Part shown: positions 54,601 to 64,000 of the stretch, piece after piece
How the letters are laid out: each line of letters begins with the position of its first letter
Position numbering within the stretch: the stretch's first letter is position 1
Assembly: GCA_963693285.1 (NCBI GenBank)
Contig: OY848925.1
Span: 2,272,932 to 2,336,931, forward strand
Source: Xestospongia muta
Taxonomy: Eukaryota; Porifera; Demospongiae; Haplosclerida; Petrosiidae
Direction: 5' to 3'
Length of the DNA: 64,000 nucleotides
Notes under the pieces: model-generated
Database searches by the model: none
What the model saw: the letters and a program-made list of their open reading frames with translations, nothing else
Told to the model about the DNA's origin: nothing
Translations under genes and position numbers: made by a program

Positions 54601-57600
54601 GATGCTACTGAGTTAGAATTATATTCTCCTTACCAATGGAGGGATTGGTATTTTGTTCGCTCTTCAGAGTGTATGTTTCTATGGAATGATTACATGGCAT
54701 TGGAACTATCTGGAGTCAGTAATGGCTGGTTTCGATATCTGATGGATGGAAAAGTTGCTACTGTGTACTCTAGTGGTAATGTAGAGAGTGGACTTGATCC
54801 TTTTGAAGGGACTACTGATTTTGTGGAGAAAATGAAACACTGTTGTTTACAAGTTCCTAAAGGATCTCCCATTAAAAATATTCTATCATATCCTTCTCCA
54901 CTGAGATTAATGATTGGGAATTGGAGTTTGATATGTCAAAGAGAAGGAGAATTAGCTATTCATAATTCTGATGGCTCTCAGGTACTGATAACTACAATAA
55001 CAATACTTGTAGCTATACAATTATTTTTTTCTTGTTGCTTTTATCAATGTTGTTTTACAAAGATTTTCAAGTACACATTTAATACAACATAGCTATCTCA
55101 CTCATGAGCTGGTAATATTTATTGTTCCTTTTGCTAGCAAACTACTTACTTGAGGGAAGCATCTAAAGAGGAAGGTGTTGTATTTGAGAATAACAGACAT
55201 AAGAAGATCCCATTTACTCCTGAAGAACCTCTAGGTACAACTATAGTGTGTTAGTACATGTACATGTATAGTGTGTTCGTACATGTACATGTATAGTGTG
55301 TTACTACATGTACATGTATAGTGTGTTAGTATATGTACATGTATAGTGTGTTAGTATATGTACATGTATAGTGTGTTCGTACATGTACATGTATAGTGTG
55401 TTCATACATGTACATGTATAGTGTGTTAGTATATGTACATGTATAGTGTGTTCGTACATGTACATGTATAGTGTGTTCATACATGTACATGTATAGTGTG
55501 TTTTTGACTTTTCGTATTTGATAACTAGATTATTGTCTTTTATAGGACCCACATTTCAATTTGAATGGAGCAACAGAAAAGGTCAACGTTATAAGACTAA
55601 GGCAGAAGTCACAAAAGAAAAGGTAATCCAATTCAAAGTGAATAAGGATACTACATCACTACCTTGTTTGTTAAACTTTGTATCCTGGAAGACTTACATT
55701 TGGTTACTTAGGATACCAAATTTAGTAAACTTCCTGTAAGCATAATTGTGGTAAGCTTTTTGAAGAAATTGTTGCATTTATTCTACTAGAAGGATACCTA
55801 TTATATATACGCTGTAACTGTTCTAAGTTAAGTCTCGTTTTAATTTAAGGAGTTTATAGATTTATTGCTCTGTAATATTATGAATATACATCCTTCAGTA
55901 ATAAATGTTCTAGCTGTACTTAATCGTTATTGTTGAATTAGTGATATTTACTACATTATCAGTCCATGTTTCCAAAGTATGGTTTTAATTTTAACACCCA
56001 ATGAAACATTTCTTAGTCAAGTGAATTATTTTGAGGTATTAAAATTTGGGTTCTATTTTTAACTCTACACCCTAACAATATAGATTATCTTTACAGATTA
56101 TCATTTTGAAATTATAAACAGACACAATAACTTCCTATGTAGTATTACGTAGTAGCTAGTATAAAAACAACCACTATAATAATTATTAACAATCAAAATA
56201 ATGACTATATTATAATAATGTAGATATCAGCTCTAGCCTGGGAGATACAAGACAAATATTTTGCTTGTAATAAAGAAGAGACAAGACAGGTGGCCTCAGA
56301 ATTACAATCAATATTGAAGAATATTGAAGATGCTTGTTTAGCACATGAATCAGATATGGTAAATGTCTAAATAACAATACTATAACTATTGCTTTAAAGA
56401 AACTATTTCTTTAATGGCATTCCAAAAATATCAATTTCATAATTTCATTTTTGTACTAGTCTTTAGATTCTGGTATGGGGTGGAATGAAGAGTTACAGTT
56501 TGCTCTACAAGCGTTATCAGATCTCTTAAAAGAAGAGAAAACACTGTCAGCCTATGAAGTTCACAACAGCAGTATGGTACAGGTTCTTCTCCATTGTCTC
56601 TCTGGGAAAGTATGTCTTTTATATGGTATACAATTACGGCATGTTTTCTTAATAGTTTTCAGAAGAAGAAATATCTTTGGAAAAAATTCAAGAAAGATGC
56701 AATCTTTTTAAGAAAGTCTTTTCTGAGATGGACAAGAAAGTTATGTAAGTATCTTTTCTCTTGTATTACTGTATTTATCAAGTATTGTTAGTACTAGTCA
56801 AGAAACCAATATATCACCTCCATCAACAAGCTTAGTTAAAAAGCTAATATCTGTGCTAGAAGCTGTGGAACGCTTTCCGTTGTACTGTTATGATTCACCA
56901 GGATCATCACTAAACCTTCCGGTACTTTGTAAGCTAAATAGAAGCCATATAAAGAATTGTTTCACAGTTATGAGTATACTGCTGATTGAAATGTGCATTT
57001 AAATATGTCTGTTTTTTGAAGGTACTTCAACAACGTCTGCAGCTTAAATTAGAGCGCCTACCAAAGGAGAATTCATTGCGTGATTACACTGGAAGATGTT
57101 TACGTGTTGAGCCTCTTGTAAATGTTGACGGTCTTGAAAAGTTTCTCAATGGAAAGGTATGATAGTCTAATGTGAATGATTTCTTTGAGTATAACATAAT
57201 GTAGATATATATTTGTAGTTTGCATTCAATGTACTTAACACATTTACAGTGTAGTATGTTCTACAATATAACATGTTATCTCATTATGACTACATAACAA
57301 GGATTGAAACACACACGCACTCCGGTATTATACAAGAAATGACTATATCGCAATTTTTAATTCTGATTAATAAAATAATAAAGCTATTATAGTAAACAGT
57401 AATATGCTAACACAACATTACTTTCACTTTCATTGGCAACTGAATTATTGAAGTGTAAAAATTACTTCAATTCTAGAGTCCCAAAGAATGAGAGCTTTAG
57501 AAACTTACCAATGGATTTACCATATTGTGTAAGAAATTGGTTTAAACCAACATAGTTATAATCATTATTTATACAATAATATTATTTCAATAATAATGTT

Positions 57601-58442
57601 CTATTGGAAGTATTCGTCCCAAAAGTATCTTTATATAGCTTCTTTAATACAAATGAGTAATTCAAACAACATTACATAACCTTTTTCAAACATATATAAT
57701 GGATTATAAACAAAAATACGCAGACAACATGTTGATCAATAGAAATAACCTCAATTCTTTAAACACTTAGAAATTCTTCGAATGTGTTTGTTTCATAGTG
57801 TCAGGTAATAAAATTAATTGATTCTTTGGACATAGAGTGCTTTTGTGAATGTTCATTCAGTTCTATGTAATCACATTCCAATCCTACTTACATAGTACAC
57901 GCAATCTATTGTTATGTTGATATGTAGGTGGCCAAACAATGGTATGATTTTGAAAGGACCTCTTATCACTTTGTTAAAATTCTCCAAAAAGTGAAGGAGC
58001 CACTTGTCTTCAAACAAACTTCTGATTTTGACCAAAATGGAATATTTTATTGGATTGGATCAAATGCTAGGTAAGATATAATGTTATAATTTAGGATCTG
58101 TCAGTGTTCATGTAAGTGTACATGTTCAGACTATATGTATGCCTAAAATCTCTTCTGTTATAAGTAAATGTCAATTACTCAAGATTATGTAGATACAAGT
58201 TCATAAATATACATTAATTTTGTAAATACAAGTATAAGTACTAAGTACAAGTAAGGACTGCTTACCAAAATTACTATACTTCAGTACATAAACAAGTACA
58301 ACAAATAAAGTATAGATTTCAGCTATATTTACAGATGTTTACATCTGCTTTACTGTTTTGACAGCTGATATTGTTAATAATACATTTTATAACGTCATAC
58401 TTGTAAATAAAACTATTCTTGCAAAAAAGGAATTTCCAGAGG

Positions 58443-58496
<54 letters not shown>

Positions 58497-58563
58497 ACAC
58501 ACACACACACTCACACACACACATACACACACACACACTCACACACACACTCACACACACATG

Positions 58564-58619
<56 letters not shown>

Positions 58620-61600
58620 TACACACAGTCACCTTTGTCCTGTGATTGCTTTCTATTCCCTAATCTAGGACTAGTGATTTTGTGAACCCTGCAGCTCATC
58701 ATATTGTTGTAGTGAGTTCATCCGATGGGCGTATCCTTCCTTATGGCAATCTAGAAGACATTTTCTCTCGAGATGAGACACCAGCCAATTGTCATACTAA
58801 AGATGATCGTAATAGTTGGTTTGCTGTTGATACAGGGGTGTGGTTTTATCCAACATCATACACTTTGAGACATGCTAGAGGGTATGGCAAGTAAGTGATG
58901 TAATTAAAGTACATCCATACAATAGCTCATTGTTATATTTAAGTATATACAAAAGGCATTGTTACTATAAGCACATCCTCAATTTCAAGCATCCACTACT
59001 GTGTCTAAAACATCTTTCTAGGAAGATGACTATTGGCTAGAGTAAAAGATCAAAGTAACTTTAGTAATCATAAAGTACAAGGTCTAATGTACTTTATATA
59101 AAAATATCACTAATAGTACATCTGTATAAACAGTCTTGTTTAGTTATTATAACTAATGACATTGACGTAGTAATATGTTATGCAGCTGAACTAGTAACAT
59201 CTAATTACACGGTCTGACGTGTTGTGGTTACATTTTATGTGTGTGTGTACATTTTTTGTTTCTTTACTAGTCGCTCTGCATTACGTAACTGGGAGTTTCA
59301 AGTCTCAAAAGATGGTCACTCATGGATAACTTTGTTTTCTCATGAAGGGGACAGTTCACTTAATGAACCAGGGTAAAAGAAACAAACACAAACACATATG
59401 TCATAATGGCTACATTCTTCTCCCTCATGAGCCTGGAAACTATTGTCTTCTTTAGGTCTTTAGCAACATGGCCATTATCTCCACCCCCTGATCCAGAAGG
59501 CTGGCGTCACTTAAAAATACAATTAACAGGCGCTAATGCTTGTGGTCACACATTCTATCTCTCTATATCAGGACTGGAAATATATGGAGAAGTGAGAGGA
59601 CTAGCTGATGAAGAATTAGGTACTGTAGTTAAGAATATACATAATGTTGATGTATTATACAAACCTCATGTTGTTATTAATACTAAACAAGTACAACTCT
59701 AACAAAATTGTATATGATGTATGACTGGTCCTACTTGATAAGCTTGTAGCTAACTACATGTGTATTATGAATGTCGTAGTTGTTTTTGGTTTCTATGTGT
59801 ATGTAAGGATGATGCTATTGCCATCACTGCTGTCTTGTTTGTGTTCTTTTTTAACTATAGATTTTTGGGTATATCAATGTACACAAGTAGAAAGGTAAAT
59901 GTGTTGTGTTAAAAAGAATACAAACAAGGTAGCAGCAATGACTGTGGCGTCATCCCTTACATAATTTTGACATACAAGGAAATTACTTTTCATTACAAAT
60001 TGAAACGGAAAAATATTAAATTCAGACTTTGTATTACATGTAAGGTTTATCAGTGTAGTTACAGATATATACTGCAAGATATTATGTTGATTAGAGTACA
60101 TTGCCCAACACTGTTAATATCTGTTAAATTTTGTCTTCTATAATTATTATTCCTAATAAAATGACATCATAGCTCTGTAAAGATGTGTTGTCTTAATGAA
60201 AATAGTTGCTAAAATAATTAAGAAGAAACATATTTGTTTAAGTGTAGCATGTAGACACTTTTTGCTGTGATCAGGTATTTATTAGCAATATTACTTTAAA
60301 CCTGTGAATCAGTCATTGCTTTAATTGGCTGTGTTTCTACTTGTACATTTCAATGAGTCATCTCTACATTGGCATTTCTATTGCATCTGATAATTAACTA
60401 ATGTTGTTCATATTATGTTAGTACTATCTTTCCCACAAAGCTCTATATATCTGCCAATATTCTTATCTGGTTGTTATTCTAGTTAAGATTTGCTTCCTGT
60501 TGCATTGTTTTCTTTAGTAATGCGCTGTTATTTGCACACTCTCTTATGAATATACATTATGACACATGGACTACCATCTAAAAAGTACCGGGGATATTCA
60601 TATCCTGTGAAAAATGCTAGTAGGGTTTATTTTATAGACTTAAAGCTTCTGTTCATACTAACCCTCCGTACAACTGATGTATAATATCAATGATTACTTA
60701 ATGTTAGCTCTGACTTTGGTACATGATCAAGAAAATATCAGATCAAATGCTGCTTTCTAATTTTTATAGGAAAATCTGCAAAGGAACAAGAAAAACAACT
60801 TCGACATAGACGTCGCTATATTAAAAACCATACAATGAAGAAACTACACATTGGAGCTCGTGTTGTACGTGGTGTGGATTGGAAATGGCGTGACCAAGAT
60901 GGCAATCCTCCTGTACCTGGTACTGTAATTGGAGAAATTAGAAATGGTAAGTGTATTGTACTTACTATCAATACGGCTACAATTTAATCATTTTACTAGT
61001 GAATTGCTAGTTTCACATATATTTCTCCTTTATTTAGGTTGGGTTGAAGTCCAATGGGATCATGGGGGAGCTAATTCTTATAGAATGGGTGCAGAAGGCA
61101 AATATGACTTAGAACTAACAGGAGAAGATCCAGCTATTCCACCACCTCCTCCTCCTAATGGAGAGTCTGATAAGAATACATCACCACAAGAGGAGCCATC
61201 AGAAGAGGTCAGTGCCATGGATGGAGCACAGTATAGTCATGTGCAAACAATGTTTTACGCTAGTTATAACAAACACAATGTGTACTATAACAATTACATT
61301 GTTCTTATACAAGTGTCAGGTGTGTTTGTGGTTTCTTATCACTCAGGAAGAGGAAGAAGTGACTGATAAGAAAACATGGGAAGAAGATTGTATTTTGAGG
61401 CAATCTTTTACTGCTCTAGTTGCTGCTTTTGACCCTCGTCCTGGTCAAACCAATATCTCACAAATACACGACTTTCCTGTACCTCCTCCAGGTCAGTGGA
61501 GTCAATACACTTCTTTCTCAAACCATTACAGAAATAATTATATTGTAATAGCTTCCCCATAATTTATATGTATGTACATGTATGTAGGTGATTTTAATAA

Positions 61601-63962
61601 TATGACATTCAATGGTGGACTATTGGCTGCTAACAATGCAGGATTTAGAGGAGTCAAACTTGCTCTTTGTATTAAGGTAAGTTATCTAAATAGACACCTG
61701 ATGTGGCTTTATATTTACAATATTACATATTATACTATCATAATTGATGAACTAAAGTCACGTACTTATAAGTACATAAGCTTATCCAAACATGGGTTTA
61801 AAAAATGTGACTACATATGTTAATGCTATAAATGGGATATTGCAATAGATATCTCTCTTATTGTTTGTAGTAATTAGAACTCTTAGTGATAGACTCCTAC
61901 ACAAGAGTTTATCCTAAGAGTTGTTATCCTTGTAAGTACAAAATGCAAACAATTGGGTGAAGTCACTAGTGTTAAGTCACTCTATTACAATGTACCATTA
62001 ACCTTCCTATTTGATGTACCTACCAACAAATGACATAATTTAGAGGTTAGAGAGTGCACCGGTAGATATGAACTTAACCTCTAAAGGAGAGGATGTTACA
62101 TCACTGGAAACGTGGGCAAGCCAAGGGTTCTAGCCAACCTCAGTTAATTACTTAATAAATATTCTTATTAGAGTCTGTGTAGATGTTGATTGTACTAATA
62201 AAGATACAGTTGTCTTAATATGGAAATAATGTTGTATTAGTATAAGTAAACTATATCTTCACAGGTGGCATGTTATTATAGATTTTTTTTTGATGTGGTC
62301 ACTAACATATGTATTGTGCACATGGTTGAACAGCCTACATCTGATAACTATCATATTCAACATGTTATTATAAAAGGTCATACTTGTCTTCTTCATTGCA
62401 CATAGTATCATGACATGGAACTCATGATGGAGGATGGAAATAAGTCAGTTTTCTATTACATTCAAAAATTGCTCCAGTATTTACCAAAATCTAAACATCC
62501 TAAAAGTTTGTGGGATGAAACTTTCAAGTAAACTTTAATGGGTGTGGTCAAATTAAATTTATATTTTTGTCTTATAGCTTGGTGTATTATGATATGACAT
62601 CTCTTTGTCAGTCTGGGAAGTGGTTAGGCACTGTATCTGAAGTTAAACATAAACTCTCTACTCATCAACTATCTAAGAGACGTCTCATTGAATTCTTACA
62701 GAAAAATGCCAAGGTATAAAGACTGTTCATTTCAATGTAAAAATCAAGTCATTGTATTTACCTATCACATGATAACTTCATGCTTTTTTATCATTTACAT
62801 CAATATAATTATTTACTAAGTACAATAATATTTTAAGCACTTGTTACTAAGTAGTAAAGTGCTGACTTTGATCACTGCCATTGGCTAAGGACTTGAGTGA
62901 GTGATCTGTACTTTACTCTGTGTAAAATTATTGTATTAGTAATGTTATCCTGTTTTAGCGGATATTTTATGATTAGTATATTGTATATTGTATGTTTGAA
63001 AATGATATCATCCTAAAACATAGAAATGAGATAATATTTAAGCCGAAAAATCATCAAGCTGATTATGTCATTGTTATCTTTGATAGGAAAGTTGGCTAAA
63101 GAAGTGGAAACTTGTTGGCTCCCTTCAAGCTGTGAAAGGCAAACTATCTAATACAGAACTGATAAATGCATATAAGGTATACAACAATAATATTCAATAC
63201 AGACTTCATGCAAATCATCTGTTCCATTGTCTGAATTTAATTCTGTCAAACTCTTGTTGACTTTACTCATTAATTATTCATATGTTTTCTGTGGTTGGCA
63301 TAGCAGAAGCATTACTATTGAAGCAATTTGGCATGCTAGTAGTTGTAAATACAACAGATGTTCTGTTTACATAGATACCCAATAGACAGACATTACTATG
63401 GGTGGCTATAATTACAACTAACATACTAGTCGTCATAGACAATGAGTATTCTCGTCAATTGGTTTACTCTATGGTATACATGACCATATCTTACCAATTA
63501 TCGTGTTATGTAGTCCTATTCTATTTTTCTGCATAGGATTTGATTAGCTCTCCTACTAACTGTCCTGATGACTCCAATCTTAATGGAACCACTCAACTCT
63601 CTTCTTTAAATGATGTTCTCTCTCTATTAAAATTACTACACACATTCTCAGAGGATGGTAAAATATTTGATCATTTATTCACACGAGAATGTTTTAGTCC
63701 ATTTTAAATGTTTAGATTTATTACTGTAATATTAGTTGTTTACTGTTAACATTAAATTTGCTGACATCTTGTGGTTGTTTATATAACAACCAGTTGTTGA
63801 TTAATATGACAATGACATTGCTTGTAAACAACTTTAACCTCTAATGCATTGAGGGTGATTGTGCAAAATGACATTGTTTCAATTATTATAGGTATTTTTG
63901 AAGTGTCTTCAGAGCATTTTCAAAGCAGGAAACTAGTTAATAAACTTGTACAGCAAATTCAT
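48648..63962 (+). CDS. HECTD1: HECTD1, E3 ubiquitin ligase (3' part beyond window)
   Basis: Thirty-five coding exons keep phase and give 1,674 codons: 48648-48650, 48769-48902, 48992-49226, 49773-50000, 50053-50265, 50394-50452, 50501-50697, 51060-51136, 51187-51285, 51370-51493, 51539-51664, 52521-52728, 54016-54157, 54237-54449, 54583-54981, 55138-55234, 55546-55622, 56224-56358, 56460-56609, 56656-56744, 56792-56921, 57022-57156, 57928-58070, 58669-58890, 59271-59372, 59456-59619, 60770-60946, 61038-61207, 61347-61491, 61588-61676, 62406-62527, 62578-62713, 63087-63176, 63537-63657, 63892-63962. Order: N-terminal helical region ([27 protein letters not shown]), ankyrin repeats (~357-456), SUN-like/discoidin-type domain (~1090-1300), MIB/HERC2 domain ([26 protein letters not shown]), then [11 protein letters not shown]. 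The catalytic HECT domain lies beyond the edge. Exon 1 carries only the ATG. The Ser-rich linker after the MIB domain is far shorter than in vertebrates. HECTD1 ubiquitinates diverse cytosolic substrates. Confidence 0.97.
53205..53960. mobile_element. Inverted-repeat element and half copy in HECTD1 intron 12
   Basis: Bases ~53575-53665 and, reversed, ~53860-53960 match (both contain GGAAAGAAACAAG and ATACACAAAT-type text next to TTTTAAAA), making an element of about 385 bp with ~90-bp terminal arms. A further direct partial copy lies at 53205-53380, sharing TTTTATTTGATTCTGGGTAT and CACTGAAAGACTGTATA with 53700-53740. No coding capacity was found. Confidence 0.7.
55241..55502. repeat. 25-bp minisatellite in HECTD1 intron 16
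   Basis: Eleven near-identical units of TAGTGTGTT followed by (A/C)GTACATGTACATGTA-type text. Each unit carries the self-complementary ACATGTACATGT, so the array can form many hairpins. It begins directly after the exon 16 splice donor. Confidence 0.92.
57798..57900. repeat. Dispersed repeat copy in HECTD1 intron 22
   Basis: Matches 3705-3800 beside gene A (GTCAGGTAATAAAATTAATTG, GGACATAGAGTGCTTTT, GTTCATTCAGTTCTAT), ending ~30 bases before the acceptor of exon 23. Its presence in two unrelated loci marks it as mobile DNA. Confidence 0.75.
58443..58627. repeat. (CA)n microsatellite in HECTD1 intron 23
   Basis: About 185 bases of CA interrupted by occasional T. It ends ~40 bases before the exon 24 acceptor. 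Thr-His and Cys-Val ORFs here are repeat artefacts. Confidence 0.97.
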
Positions 63963-64000
63963 GTAAGTAATTTGTTATAATTATTGAATACTTTTGGCAA

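Noticed and set aside
55304..55552. 82-codon minus-strand ORF with repeated HTIHVH/YMYM text
   Set aside because: Produced by the 25-bp minisatellite; no other support.
58319..58702. Thr-His and Cys-Val ORFs on both strands
   Set aside because: Translations of the CA microsatellite in a HECTD1 intron.

Overview
The window looks like nuclear DNA of an early-branching animal, most likely a demosponge. This is inference: the DNA is strongly AT-rich, introns are short to moderate with GT/AG ends, genes are very close together and often head-to-head, and the proteins are animal-type (HECTD1, TAF6L, PRPF39, CRIPT, DRC1, TMEM179-like, CD225/dispanin-like). No bacterial, viral or organellar signature was seen. 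Gene models below were built by hand-splicing ORFs at GT/AG sites and checking that reading phase is kept across every junction.

Left third (1-22.5 kb): a locally expanded family of four-membrane-span proteins resembling TMEM179/TMEM179B. Two genes run on the minus strand (4034-7490 and 12570-16552) and two on the plus strand (17253-20289 and 20443-22447). All four have four coding exons and the same intron phases (2, 2, 0). The region grew by duplication of a head-to-head minus/plus pair. A broken plus-strand partner lies at 8311-8428, and its duplicated intron is seen again at the left edge of the window. The area is full of mobile-element debris: a decayed non-LTR retrotransposon, TTAA-flanked terminal-inverted-repeat elements, a hAT fragment, a methyltransferase remnant, and a 53-bp perfect palindrome with its own 11-bp target duplication.

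Middle (22.8-44.8 kb): single-copy housekeeping genes packed tightly. A CD225/dispanin-like gene (-) is followed by CRIPT (-) and PRPF39 (+), whose start codons are only 62 bp apart. Next come a single-span PPxY membrane protein (-), then TAF6L (-) and the ciliary dynein-regulatory gene DRC1 (+), which share a short promoter holding a good RFX X-box match.

Right third (44.8-64 kb): a weak three-exon candidate gene, an MSP-domain (VAP-like) gene (-), an unrecognised small ORF pair (+), and the first 35 coding exons (1,674 codons) of the E3 ubiquitin ligase HECTD1 (+). HECTD1 runs off the right edge before its HECT domain. Introns here carry minisatellites, microsatellites and several inverted-repeat elements.

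The genes do not form one pathway. The coherent themes are the TMEM179-like cluster, the repeated use of very short bidirectional promoters, and several membrane proteins with PPxY motifs.
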